Assembly: GCA_035236585.1 (NCBI GenBank)
Contig: CP141130.1
Location: forward strand, 77,261,944 to 77,325,943
Source: Warburgia ugandensis
Taxonomy: Eukaryota; Streptophyta; Magnoliopsida; Canellales; Canellaceae
DNA length: 64,000 nt
Reading direction: 5' to 3'
Shown: positions 1-11,611 of the stretch, piece by piece
Numbering within the stretch: position 1 is the first letter of the stretch
Layout of the letters: every line of letters starts with the position of its first letter
Position numbers and translations under genes: made by a program
The notes under the pieces: model-generated
Databases searched by the model: none
What the model was told of the DNA's origin: nothing
What the model saw: the letters and a program-made list of their open reading frames with translations, nothing else

Positions 1-2795
1 AAGAACGATTTCAATATTGGGGATAAAACTATAACTGGGCCCCAATCTCGAGGAGATACGGGCCTTTGATTCTCTGGTCTATCTTACATAAGGCATGCCA
101 TGAGATTGGGCAATTAAAATTTTTCAAAATTAAGTGGTTTAAAATCAGGACCAAACCAAGGTGAGAATTTTATACTAAAATGGAACTAGAAGATAGCATC
201 TTTGGATCTTAAGGTAGGTAAGTTGCCGACTTGGACTTTGATCCTTGCCACTGAGTTTGTACTTGCTGATAATGCCATTATAATATAGATCTCATTTCGT
301 GATACATATTGTACATTGTAAGAACTAATGTGTATTGCTTTCCTAATCATCAGTATTACTTACCTTACAAGCCACAAAAGGGACCAGGGATGTATTGTCA
401 AAATTAAGACTCAACCTACTGTGTCGAGACAAGCAACATTTAGGAGCTGTTCCGGTCACATTTTACCCTACGTCAACTACTAACCTGAATATAGTATGAC
501 TTTCAGTGACTCGGTAATGCACTTTTGTAGGTTATTACTTTCCATTGATTTGGAAATTTCTACAATGATGGTGGGTTGCTAGGCTCTTTACCAGCAGTCT
601 CTTTTCGGGTCCGACGTGTTTATGCGTACCCATCTCCATCAGATGATCCTAGCCCTTGATTCATCATGCTTTCCTTTCCCAAGAAAAGCTAAACCATTAG
701 TTTAGTTTAGTCTGGACTTGGCCTTAGGAATGCCCTGTCCAGTTGAGGCGGGACAAGTGCCACAAGTGGCTGTATCTTGATGGTCCATAAGAACAATGTT
801 TAGATCATACGTATAGTTTCTATCTAGCTCATAAAGTTGATGGTTAGGCTACATCTATAGAGGATACTGACTTCATAACCACTCCCATAACTAAAATTAT
901 GAAAACAAGCGTTCTCGGTCCGTTCCTCTTGTTTGTATCACTTTCTCCTCATAGTGACTGCATTTCTACGTCTTTAGCCTGTCTTTTGTTGCTATGAAGT
1001 GATTTTCATGGAAACAAACACAAAAGTAGCAGTATGAGCTCTTATTCAACATGTCTTTAGAAGGATCATTTCATTTTTCACATATCTTCATCCACTCTGA
1101 ACGCTGAAGTCTTTACTTTTATGTATTAGCCCAAAAGAGGGTAACTATCTGACTATTGGTTATGTTCCACTGATTTTATGCATCAGACAATCATATCCTC
1201 TGATTACTCAAGATTTCATGTCCTTATTTGTTAATTTTTGAGCCTACCAATGGTTAGATCATCCAATGAACAGGTTTCGGGACATGACCTATCTAAAATG
1301 AGATGGAGCAGAAGAATGTTTGGATCACAAAAAATCACAGGCTACTTGTACTTTTAGCTGGCCTGTTTGCTTGGCAGGATAGGGATGCGGAAAGCTTCCA
1401 AACACGCCCTTAAGTTTTTTTCTGGGAAAAAAATAAGCAAAAGAAAAAAAGTAGTAATTCCATCCTTTGACCCTGAATTTGCTTTCTCTACTCGGACGCC
1501 CACCTGAAATCTACCATACACACTAGAACAAGCTTGACCTTGCTATTGCTACTACAACATTTGTCTTGTGCTCCCAACTCATGATCATTGAGCACCAGAT
1601 TCAGTTATTTGACAAGGAAAAAGAACAGGAACGAACATACATCTTTAGGTGGAATGATTACAGTAAAAGAGGAATAGATACAAAGGAGTAAGCCATTTTC
1701 ATTACTAGGATGACTCTTTCAACCAGATCCGTTCAAAGTGATGCAATCCTACAAAGAGTCCCACTATGGAATAAAATGCTACTCAGCTCTCAGTGCCTTC
1801 CCCTTTCGAGTAAAAGTGAGTGGAGGAGACTTGCAGCAGACGTTAGAGTCAGAAGCCACTCATGTTCATTGTGGTTGAAATTGGCCAAAACGTGCAAGAT
1901 TATGAGGTATCGTCCTTTCTAGCATAGTTTGCCTGCAATAAAGCTTTTGTTGCCACTTTGCTGACCTAATTAGAGATATATAACACTCAGATAAGTTGCA
2001 GCCGTAGTTTTATACGTCAACAATTAACCTGACTCAAACTCAGCCAGCTTAATTCGCATCAACTGCAAAACTTTGCCTCAATCCATGCCTCATACAAGTG
2101 AGAGAGTATGGGCATAAGTCTGCATGTTTATATCATGACCGAGTTTCTTCTCCATTTGAATTCCTTTTTTTTTTTTTAATTAAGTCAACCGAAAACTCCT
2201 TGGACTCCCTCAAGTTAAGAATTGATGTTGTCAGTCATTGACATAACTGAGTTGACTCGGTTTTACCTCGGGTCGGTTGTGATCTTAGTTCAAGCTTTCA
2301 AACATTGATAGAAAGGAAAATTCTTGGCTCAAACTTCGTCAATTAAAAGATAACATAATGCTTGATATTATCAATAATCGTAAAATGACTTTGATCAGTG
2401 ATATTTGATTTTACCGATGGATCTCAGGCTCACTGATCCATTGTTGTCCTTGAAGTCGACATGCCAAATGGAATGATAATGTGATTCATGTCTATGCACT
2501 CAGGTTTGACGTATCACACTTGTTGGATTTTGTTAGATCTCCAGTACTTGCAAAATCACTTTGATCAGTTGATTCTACATGACTATTCAAACAAATTATT
2601 TTGTCATTAAAGGTTAAGAGTTGCATTATCTTTCTTTTAATTTCTTGCAACCTATTTACACCCTCTCAATTAGACAATATACTTGGACACGATTTTCAAG
2701 CCATTAGTGCTTCAAGTCATGCAAAACAAGAAAATGCACATGCGAAAAAGAGGTATGTCATGCTATATTATGCCAAGAATGCATTTAGCTAGATC
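1..2795. other. No gene recognised
   Basis: Nothing here reads as a gene. The open frames are short, lack family features and show no paired splice sites that I could join. There is a poly-T run near 2165-2179. It could be upstream sequence of a gene outside the window, or decayed repeats. Confidence 0.5.
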
Positions 2796-2811
2796 ATTCA
2801 TGAAATATCAA

Positions 2812-2970
2812 TGGTAAAAGTTGTCTTCGTGTGACCTTAAGGTCACAGGTTCAAGGCATAGAAACAACCTCTTGCAAAATACAAGGTAAAGCTGTGTACT
2901 TTAGGCCCTTGTGGTCCACCCCTTCCCTAGACCCTACATAGGCGGGAGCTTTGTGCACTGAGGCTGCCCT
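2812..2970 (+). mobile_element. Au-type SINE, slightly 5' truncated
   Basis: A tRNA-derived, non-autonomous retroposon. It carries the family landmarks seen in the other copies: a promoter B-box-like 'ggttcaaggc' variant, then 'cctcttgcaaaa', then 'cttgtggtccaccccttcc', ending 'gcactgaggctgccct'. It is flanked by a perfect 16-bp target-site duplication (attcatgaaatatcaa, at 2796-2811 and 2971-2986), which fixes both ends. It lacks roughly the first 20 bases present in the copy at 54235, so it is 5' truncated. The Au assignment is from memory of the family consensus. Confidence 0.88.
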
Positions 2971-2986
2971 ATTCATGAAATATCAA

Positions 2987-4079
2987 CTTGGAAAAGAAGA
3001 TTTTGTGGACCACCTTTAATTTCTAGAGGTATCGTTCAAAAAGTCAAAGCCAACTCCAACCTCCCTCAACGCATGGCTACCAATCACTTCTTGCAACCCA
3101 CTATAACTTTTTGAAGTCTTTGGTAGTGTTTTATGCTCCACTCAATACCTTGAGGTATTTAAATCAAGCTCGTGGCCGAAATATTTGTGGCAACACAATG
3201 GCCAAACCTCAGTCTACTCAAACATAGCTTTACTTATCGTATCAAATGTGTAAAACATATCATTTTGTTGACTCAAATTCTCTCAATGGAGATACTTTAT
3301 TGGGTTCTACTTTTTTGTGGTTTTCTTCAAGTGCACATAACACTAGGGAGCTTCACTTTTGCTAAACCTTATTTCAGAACAACAGGTCAATAGGAGCCTG
3401 TGGGGCTTGCCTAACCTCAATCGATCTAACTCGCTAGAAACTGAGTTTGGCTAAATCATTTTAATGCTCAAGTTGGGGTAGGTTTAGAGAGATTTTGGCT
3501 TCCATTTCCTTTTCTTGTTTGCATGTATATAGGTGCTCTAATAAATAGCCAATACCTTTGCTAAAGAAGAGTCTTAAGATTAAATGGGTACATAGTTCTC
3601 TGCCCACCTTGTAGGTGCTTTCTTTTGGTATACATTCTTTGACCACTTTAGAGACTAGAAAAAGTCGGGGTTGGTTAAATTGAGCCATCTTTTCTAATTG
3701 TCCAAAAATGAAATAATATTCCTAAGGTTTTCGATTTTCGCTTTGGCTTTTTAGGGCTTTTATTAGTTTATTGCATTTGGGCCTTTTTTTAGGATTTATT
3801 GACATTGGGATTCTTTTAGGGCTTATTGCTAATTTAATATGAAGTTTCAATTTTCCATTATTTCATTAAAATTGATTAGTTTAAAGTTTTCTAGGATTGT
3901 CACTTGCCATCTACATATTAGTTCTTTTCACCTCCCTTCATTAGGTTTCCTTTCTAAATTCCATATAAACATGCTTTTGTTTTGCACTTCAAATTTAGAG
4001 CTATGAATTATAATCATTGCCAAGCTATTCTTCTCTCTATTGACGTAGCAAAAAGCAAAAAGTAAAGAAGAAAACATGC
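2987..4079. other. AT-rich intergenic sequence
   Basis: No gene or repeat recognised. Short frames on both strands show no family features. Confidence 0.45.
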
Positions 4080-5109
4080 CATTATGGTTGGCTGGGGAAA
4101 TGGTTAAATAATTTGGCTGGATTTTGAGTGGAGATTTTTAAGAAGTATAGGTGTTTATTAACTAAGTGGTGGAACTTAAAAGGGGAGAGAATAACATTAC
4201 TTACAAAAAAGTTGATGATAGAAAGAAACTGGAACAATAAAACAGAAGTAAACGCCATTGGATAAATATTGCTAAGTACATTAAGAAAGTGCAAAATATG
4301 TCCTAGGAATATCTAAAGGTAAAAGCAATCAATAAAGGAAACTTGGTGATGGAGTAAAAAGTAAAAAAATTATTAAAGAAAAAATATTGTGTTTTAAAGC
4401 TTGACAATGGATTAGAAATAACAAAAAGTTTGAGCAATATAAGAATGCTAAAAAAGTTGCTAAGAAAATAGTAAGTGGGGCTAAAATCGAGGCATGAGAT
4501 GATCTCTATAATAGATTTGGATCAAGAGAAGGTGAGAAATATGTGTTTAAATAAAAACATAAGAGAACAGAAGGGTAAGGACTTAGGCCACGTTAATTGC
4601 ATTAGAAGTAATGACCAAATGGTCCTATTTAAAGATGATGAGATCAAGCAAAGGTGGGAAAGTTACTTTAAGAAATTACTAAATGACAATTGTCCTGAAA
4701 AATATAGGGATTGAAAGTACTGTAAACCTAAATAACATTAAACATTATAGATTCAACTATAAGATTATAATACCTGAAGTAAAAGATGCCTTGAAAAAAA
4801 TGAAATCAATAAAGGCCATGGTGACTGATAGTATACCAATAGAGATTTGAAAACATATGGGAGATGCTAGAGTAATTTGGTTAATAAAGTTGTTTAACAA
4901 AATTGTGAAATGAAAAAATGTAAGATAAATGGAGGAAGAGCTCTATTGTACAAATTTATAAGAATAAATAAGACATATAGAGTTACACTAATTATTGGAG
5001 GACCAAACTTATGAGCTAAATTATGAAACTCTTTAAAAGACTGATTAAGAAGAGTCTATGACATGAGAAGAGTATATCAGAGAACTAGTTTGGTTTGATG
5101 TTTGGAAGG
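4080..5109 (+). mobile_element. RTE-type LINE, 5' portion (interrupted)
   Basis: Degenerate coding sequence of a non-LTR retrotransposon of the RTE type, reading on +. The clearest frame is 4475-4714, with the segment that precedes the reverse transcriptase ('DDEIKQRWESYFKKLLND'). Around 4290-4490 several frames give a lysine-rich stretch typical of the same linker. From 4770 it enters the start of the reverse transcriptase ('DALKKMKSIKAM', then 'DSIPIEI'). It stops at 5109 where the solo LTR begins, and resumes at 12929. Many stops and frameshifts make it non-functional. The exact 5' end is not visible; 4080 is an estimate. Confidence 0.75.
5105..5109. repeat. Left target-site duplication of the solo LTR
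   Basis: GAAGG at 5105-5109 pairs with GGAGG at 12929-12933 (one difference). Joining the flanks at this point restores continuous LINE reading, which supports the call. Confidence 0.7.
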
Positions 5110-6662
5110 TGTTAAGTATTTAATCTTGGTTAAAATACCCCTAATTTAGCGTTTAATTAGATCATCTACTCGTTCAAATTTGCAAAATTTAGCTTGATTT
5201 TGAATTTAGCTCCAATTGACGATTCAAACCTTAATTTGTCAAAATCAACAATAAATGATTATTAGAGCTTATTAGATTATTAATGTACAATTCAGATGAT
5301 TCTAATTTAATCTTTTATTTTGCAAATCAACCAAAAGATGCATGGATGGCTAAGATCAAAAGTTAATGGTGCAGATCATCTTAAAGCACATTGAATGGGC
5401 CAAATCACTCACAATGATGGATATGATAGTTTCTTAGAAGATAATTACGCTCAATTGGGAATCATGGAAAAAAGAAAAATAACATAAAGAAGGCAATTTG
5501 GAATTATGGAGGAGTTTCCAAAATAAAATGGAGAGGCTCAAATTAGAAAGGATAAAGGAATAAAAGGCAAAAGCCAACCGTACCCTTGTTCCCTCTTTCA
5601 CTCTCCCACCTTCTCTCTTTCCTATTCTTCCCTCTCTCTCCCTACTTCCTCCTCTCTATCCACCATCTTACTCTTCTCTTTCCCCCTTACGTTGGAACGT
5701 ATGAGGCAGTCCCCCTACCTCTCTCTCAACCCCCCTCTTACGTTCCCTCTTCCTCCCGCCATCTTCTTCATCACCGCAACGAACCCCCATCATCTCCCCA
5801 TTCCTCTCTCTCAACCCTTCTTCACTCTCTCACGCACAACTTTCCATTTTCTATCCATGCTCATCTTTTCCATTTCTTCTCTCACTGTCCCTCTCTCTTG
5901 TTCTCACCCCCATCGGACAGACCTGCATACTGCTCCTTCTCTTCAACCACTGCCCCACTTCCCAAACCATTCTCTTCTTCTCTCTCATTCTCCTTCTCTA
6001 TCCACTCTCCCATCCCCTCTTCCCTCTTCCCTTTTCTCTCCACGCTCTCCTCTGTCTCCCTTGTTGTTTTCCCATCAACCCAACTCTTCCCCCACTCTTT
6101 TCTTTCTCGTTTTCTCCTTATCTCTGCTTCCATCTGCACATACCAGCACCCAAAGCCGCACTTCTCCTCCAGCCAAACCCCAGAAAACCGAGCTCTTCAC
6201 CTCTGAGCAGTCCGATCTCCACGGCATCTACATCAATCAGATGGAACCAAACGATAGCACCATCCATCTGTCTGTTCACCGCCATTCACACTGTCGTCTT
6301 TGGGCTGGGGACACGTCACCGGCATGGCACAGTCTGGCCGGCCTCTCTCACCAGAACACCTGACACGCTCCAGAGCTCCACTCTGTCGTCTTCAACGGCC
6401 CAGCACAGTCTCGTTTCTAGATTGCCTTCTGCCCCTGCTTGCATCTCTCTCATCTTCATCATGCACCACAACACCTGCCCTACCCAGCTTCCTCGGTTCA
6501 TCTGAATTGCATGCTCTCTCCTCTACTATCCTTCTCATGACCCCAGCTCGCCTCTTCCTGTACAGAACGACTCAGACGTCCCTACTCTCCACTCTTCTGC
6601 CAGGTCCGATCTGCATCGCACATCCATCATCGCTCTGCCACCTCAGCCACTGGCCAGACGAC

Positions 6663-6667
6663 GCACC
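6663..6667. repeat. Target-site duplication of the copia element (left)
   Basis: GCACC directly before the left LTR, repeated exactly at 11930-11934 after the right LTR. Ty1/copia integrases make 5-bp duplications. Confidence 0.93.
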
Positions 6668-7027
6668 TGTTGGGGATTTTCGGTCCCCGCCCAAGATCAT
6701 ACACACAAAAACGCAGAGTTTAACGTGGTTCGGCCAATAAGCCTACGTCCACGGGAGAGAATGAATTCACTATGAAAACGGGGTTTTACAGAGAGGTATA
6801 CACGGGGATTTTTTGCAGAGGAATGGGTTCTCCTCCTTGCCCTCTTGGTATCCCTATTTATAGGGAATTTTAGGGTCTGATTTTTCAACACATTTAACAC
6901 AAAGTTAGTAGTCGGTGGCGGTGGCCGATGGCGGCGCCCGCCGCTGTTGAAGTCAGCCGCCGGTGGCTGACTGCTGCACCTGGCACCGTTGAATACGGCG
7001 GCCGCCTGAAAATGGGCTGGACCAACA
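6668..7027 (-). repeat. 3' LTR of the copia element
   Basis: 360 bp. On + it starts TGTTGGGGATTTTCGG and ends GGCTGGACCAACA. It matches the right LTR closely but carries an extra 42 bp (about 6943-6984). Both contain 'ctatttataggg', a possible TATA region on -. Short inverted ends TGTTGG/CCAACA are present. Confidence 0.95.
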
Positions 7028-7040
7028 AATCTCCCCCTCC
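7028..7040 (-). promoter_or_regulatory. Polypurine tract of the copia element
   Basis: On - the bases read GGAGGGGGAGATT and abut the 3' LTR directly. This is the expected place for the primer of plus-strand DNA synthesis. Confidence 0.85.
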
Positions 7041-7080
7041 ATGCCCATTAACTGAAGGAGGTTTCTTCACGTATGGACTT

Positions 7081-8580
7081 TTAGCAGAAGCCCATCCCGG
7101 CCAATTCTCTGCAAATCTTGAACTTGCTTCGAGGTAATGCTTTTGTCATCATATCTGAACTATTATCGTCAGTATGAATCTTCTCAAGCTCTAACGACTT
7201 CGAGTCCAAAATATCACGTATCCAATGATACCGAACATCAATGTGCTTTGACCTTCCATGAAAAGTAGAATTCTTGCTAAGGTGTATAGCACTTTGACTG
7301 TCGCAAAATAACGCATACCTCTTCTGCATAAAGCCAAGTTCGTTCACGAACTTCTTCATCCACAATAACTCTTTGCATGCTTCTGTCACAGCAATAAACT
7401 CAGCCTCTGTCGTAGATAAGGCAACACACTTCTGTAGCTTTGATTGCCATGACACAGCTCCCCCTGCAAAAGTAATTAAGTAGCCTGAAGTAGACTTCCT
7501 CGTGTCAATATCACCAGCCATATCTGAATCAGTGTAGCCCTCAAGCACGGGCTTGCCAGTGCCAAATCCCAAACACAACTTAGAAGTACCACGTAGATAT
7601 CTCAATATCCACTTCACTGCATTCCAATGTTCTTTTCCTGGATTTGATAGAAAACGGCTCACTGTACCAACTGCATATGTAATGTCTGGTCTAGTGCATA
7701 CCATGGCATACATAAGACTGCCAACAGCTGAAGCATAAGGAACATCTTGCATGTATTCATTCTCAGCATCACTTGTTGGAACTTGATTCTTACTAAGCTT
7801 AAAATGAGTAGCAAAAGGTGTACTAACCACTTTAGCTTTATCCATGTGAAATCGTTGAAGTACCTTTTCTATGTACTTCTCCTGAGACAGCCATAACCTC
7901 TTATTCCTCCTGTCACGAATGATAGAAATCCCAAGAATCTGTTTTGCGGATCCTAAGTCTTTCATAGCAAAGACTTTGTTCAGCTCCTTCTTTAACTGAC
8001 TGATCCTTGAAGAGCTTCTCCCAACAATAAGCATATCGTCGACATAGAGTAGCAAGATGATGAAATCATCTTCTGAGAATCTCTGCACAAACACACAGTG
8101 ATCTGAAGTAGTCTTTCGATAACCCTGTTGGGTCATGAACTGCTCAAACTTCCTGTACCACTGTCTGGGAGCCTGCTTTAAGCCATACAGACTCTTCTTC
8201 AGCTTGTAGACATACTTCTCTTTACCTTTAGCAACAAACCCTTCTGGCTGCTCCATATATATCTCCTCCTCTAAGTCACCGTGGAGGAACGCTGTCTTCA
8301 CATCCATCTGCTCAACCTCCAGATCAAGGTTTGAGGCCAAACCCAATACAACTCGGATTGAAGACATTTTAACAACAGGAGAAAATATCTCCTCGAAATC
8401 AATACCTTTTCTTTGACCAAAGCCTTTCACGACAAGTCTAACTTTGTATCGTGGTCGTGCAGTGTCACCTTCGTACTTCACCCTGTATATCCACCGATTC
8501 TTCAAAGCTTGTCTGCCCTTAGGTAATCCTACCACCTCAAAAGTGTGGTTGTCTTGTAAGGATTTCATCTCATCCTTCAT
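7081..8580 (-). pseudogene. Copia reverse transcriptase and RNase H
   Basis: An open stretch of 499 codons encoding the C-terminal half of the pol polyprotein. The reverse transcriptase starts within the first 60 residues ('WIYRVKYEGD', 'GFGQRKGIDFEEIFSPVVK'), has 'DVKTAFLHGDLEEEIYMEQPEGF' around residues 93-115 (shortened here to its key part: KTAFLHG) and the catalytic YVDD at residues 179-182. RNase H follows with 'EGYTDSDMAGD', 'KSTSGYLITFAGGAVSW', 'ALSTTEAEF', and 'SKHIDVRYHWIRD' near the end. This half is intact, but it is separated from the integrase by three in-frame stops between 8581 and 8751, so it is part of a broken polyprotein. The frame start at 8580 is just the first methionine after the last stop. 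Confidence 0.93.
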
Positions 8581-8751
8581 AGCTACAATCTACTCTGCAT
8601 TCTCTTCACTTTCAGCTGCCTCTGTGTAGCTCTTAGGTTCTCCCCCGTCAGTGAGGAGTACGTACTCATCTGATGAATATCGAGGGGAGGGTTAATGATC
8701 TCTCGAACTCCGTCTCAATGAAACTGCTGGTTCCTCAGTAGGAACCTCCTG

Positions 8752-9993
8752 CTAAATATCATCAGCCTCTAACGAAACATCCGTGTCTTCAGCAGCTTCA
8801 TGTTCTCCCTCAACCTGATTATCTTGAACATCAACTGGAGCACCACCATGGTCATTGGTGCCATCTACACTTGGCGTATGTGAAACAGGAACTGGATCTA
8901 AATTTGTCAGAGTATCAGAACTCTGAGTTTCTGATACTTTGGCTTTGTCGATGTGTTCAATGGTTTGGTCTTCCATAAAGACCACATCACGACTTCTAAC
9001 CAACTTCTTTGCAACAGGATCATATAGCCTGTAACCAAACTCATCCTGCCCATAGCCGATGAAAATGCATTGTTTGGTCTTGACGTCTAACTTGGACCTC
9101 TCATCCTTAGGTATATGTACAAACGCTTTGCACCCAAGTACCCACAAATGATCGTAAGAGACATCTTTTCCATACCATAGCCTGTCAGGAACATCTGCAT
9201 TCAAGGCAACTATTGGAGATAGGTTAATAACATAGGCTACTGTGTATAGTGCCTCACCCCAGAAGGAACCGGGCAGCTTTGCTTCAGAAAGCAAGCATCT
9301 GACCCTCTCCATCAATGTCCTGTTCATCCTCTCTGCTAAACCATTTAGCTGAGGAGTCTTCGGAGGAGTTCTTTGATGTCTGATCCCTTGCTTCTTACAA
9401 TAAGCATCGAAAGGTCCACAATACTCGCCACCGTTGTCTGTGCGAATGCATTTCAGCTTCTTCCCCATTTGCCGCTCAACAGAAGCTTGAAACTCTTTAA
9501 ACTTGTCAAGCACCTGATCCTTAGTTTTCAAAACATAGACCCAGAGTTTCCTGGAATAATCATCAATAAATGTGACAAAATATAATGCACTACCAAATGT
9601 GCGTACCTTCATAGGACCGCATACATCTGAATGTACCAATTCAAGCACGCCTGGCTTTTTGGAAGAATGATGGCTTTTGAAGGAAACTCGTTGCTGCTTC
9701 CCGGCAAGACAATGAGCACATTTGCTTACTTTTGTAGCTTTGAGCCCTGAAAGCAAATTCTTCTTGACTAGACAACCTAGTCCTTTCTCACTCATGTGAC
9801 TGAGCCGCCTGTGCCACAACTCTGAAGAACCAACAACATCAACTGCGTTCACAGAGTTAATAGGAATCGAAGCTTGCATCACATACAAGATAGATGATTT
9901 CTTCCCTCTAGCACCTTTTGCTATGGACAAGCGCTCCCTTAGAGAGCTTCCACTGTCCATAGCAAAAGGTACTACAGTACCCATCATCATCAA
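8752..9993 (-). pseudogene. Copia GAG-pre-integrase and integrase
   Basis: Open frame of 413 codons. The GAG-pre-integrase segment has 'LWHRRLSHMSEKGL' and the zinc-binding pair 'CAHC'. The integrase core follows with 'HSDVCGPM' (first Asp), 'IRTDNGGEYCGPF' (second Asp) and 'TPQLNGLAERMNRTLMERV' (Glu), so the D-D-E triad is present. The C-terminal part ('GCKAFVHIPKDERSKLD', 'CIFIGYG') is also present. The first 25 or so residues are out of frame with the true polyprotein: the reading frame changes near 9958, where the upstream gag-protease frame ends. It ends at a stop (ATT TAG) that lies in frame with the reverse transcriptase. Confidence 0.93.
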
Positions 9994-10627
9994 GCTTTCC
10001 GGCTGATATTAAGTTCAACCGGATATCTGATACATGTCGAACGTCCTTGAGAATCAACCTTGTTCCGTTGTTGGTGTCCAAACAGACGGATCTGATACCA
10101 ACAACCTTTGACAGCCCATCGTTACCCATCTTCAACACTCCAAAGTCACCAGGAGTGTACGAGGTGAAAAACTCCCTCCTCGAGGTAACATGAAAAGAAG
10201 CACCACTGTCAACAACCCATCCAATCTCATTGGAGGCTAGGTTGATTTCATTTTCATCACAGACCACAACAAGGCCTGAAGTAGTGGCAGCTACACGATC
10301 ATTCCCCTCATCATTTCTTCTCTCCTGCTTCGCATTCTCTGTTTTGTTCTCGGCTTTCCACTTGTAACACTGCCTTTTAATGTGACCCTTCTTGTCACAA
10401 TAATTGCATTCCAGATTCTTGTATCTGGACTTAGATTTACTCCTGCTTCTATTATTCTTCTCCTGTCCTTTGATCTTGCTTCTCCCTCGATTTTCTGAGA
10501 TCAAAATCTCAGACTGTGATGTGGTGACAACTTGAGCTCGTCGCCTCATTTCTTCATTTAGAACTGCGCTTCTCGCAGATTCCCATGTCACAGCACCACC
10601 TGGAGCAGAATTAGCTAATTTTCCCAT
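9908..10627 (-). pseudogene. Copia gag C-terminus and protease
   Basis: 239 codons. A basic Arg/Lys/Ser region leads to the nucleocapsid zinc knuckle CNYCDKKGHIKRQC (C-X2-C-X4-H-X4-C). The aspartic protease active site 'WVVDSGASFHVT' comes next. The tail 'KLDDDGYCSTFCYGQWKLSKG' then belongs to the region before the integrase and goes out of frame at about 9958. Its start overlaps the gag frame by 13 bases in another frame, so some sequence was lost near 10620. Confidence 0.9.
9913..9970. repeat. Perfect 17-bp inverted repeat with 24-bp loop
   Basis: Arms 'accttttgctatggaca' (9913-9929) and 'tgtccatagcaaaaggt' (9954-9970) are exact reverse complements. The frame change between the protease and integrase frames falls in the right arm. 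Confidence 0.9.
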
Positions 10628-11085
10628 GAGTCAGGCAAAGTATTTAAAAGCCATAAACCCATGATATCATCGTCAAACTTGACGCCAACATCGGATAGTT
10701 GCTGAAAGCATCCGGTCAACTCGTTCAAGTGGTCGAAAATAGAACTCCCTTCCTTGTATCTCAAGTGCATCGCTTGATTAAGTAGGAATAACTTATTATT
10801 CCCAGTTCTCGACGCGTACAAGGTTTCTAATTTGATCCATATAGTTCTAGCATGTATTTCATTTTGAATATGATTCAAAACATTATCTTCTACCCATTGT
10901 CGAATACAACCACATACCTGTTCGTGTTCAAAAGCCCACTCTTCTTCGGACTTATCTTCCGGTTTTTGAGTAGCAAAAACAGGTAGATGTAATTTCTTCA
11001 CAAAAAGAAGATCTTTCATTTTTCCCTTCCACTTGTGATAGTTAGTACCATTTAAGCAAATCATTTTGCTCATGTTTGCCTCCAC
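10615..11085 (-). pseudogene. Copia gag N-terminal part
   Basis: 156 codons starting MEANMSKMICLNGTNYHKW. It resembles the Tnt1/Tork capsid region (a 'NGTNYHKWKGKMKDLL' start, and 'LETLYASRTGNNKLFLLNQ' in the middle, ending 'LLNTLPDSWEN'). Gag builds the virus-like particle. The frame stops just after 'WEN', where the family normally continues into the segment encoded by the next frame, so a small deletion with a frame change broke gag from the zinc-knuckle part. The methionine at 11085 is the natural gag start. Confidence 0.9.
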
Positions 11086-11217
11086 AAGTAAAGAAAGAGT
11101 ACTTACAGCAATTTCAAGAGAAAATCTTACAAATTTGAGAACACCACTGCGTTTGCCAAGAACTGGTCTATCCCCCTTGAAAACCTGCCAAAAATAGGTC
11201 TACTCCAATCGAATCAC

Positions 11218-11530
11218 TTTTGCAACTCATTACTATTGCAACTCAGCTACGGTTGCACTCGAACTGTTGCAACCCGGTACTGTTGCAATACGCTACTGTT
11301 TCAACTCAGCTACTGTGCAAATGCGCTACTATTTGCACTCGTACTGTTACAACTCTATACTGTTGTAACTCCGTATTTGTTGAAACTCGAACTGTTGAAA
11401 CCCGCTTGGGTACTGTGCCAACTCAGTACTGTAGTAGTACTGTAGCGATCACTGTAGCCAGCAGTAATGATGATGCTCTTTTCACTGTAGTAGCAATGAT
11501 GATTACTATAGCAATTGTAGCAGGAACAGT
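11218..11530 (-). repeat. Degenerate short-repeat array in the copia leader
   Basis: Between the primer-binding site and gag the sequence is made of imperfect repeats of about 15-22 bases built on 'ctactgttgcaactc' (for example near 11236, 11268, 11295, 11346 and 11390). It looks like repeated slippage of a short unit. The long frame across it encodes no known protein. Confidence 0.75.
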
Positions 11531-11597
11531 TTTCTTCCTCCTCTCGACTGGCGGAACTGCAAATCCGTTTTCTGCCTTTGTTTCACGGCAGAACCAA

Positions 11598-11609
11598 GCT
11601 CTAATACCA
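11598..11609 (-). promoter_or_regulatory. Primer-binding site (initiator tRNA-Met)
   Basis: On - the bases read TGGTATTAGAGC, two bases after the 5' LTR. The plant initiator tRNA-Met site is TGGTATCAGAGC, so there is one mismatch. Confidence 0.9.
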
Positions 11610-11611
11610 CT

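Noticed and set aside
5586-6363. Two long overlapping open frames rich in Ser, Pro, Leu and Phe
   Set aside because: They lie in a pyrimidine-rich LTR core; the bias keeps stops rare in several frames at once. No domain and no conservation between the two LTR copies.
11218-11530. Repeat array as a possible CRISPR
   Set aside because: Repeats are degenerate and contiguous, without regular unique spacers, in a plant retroelement leader.
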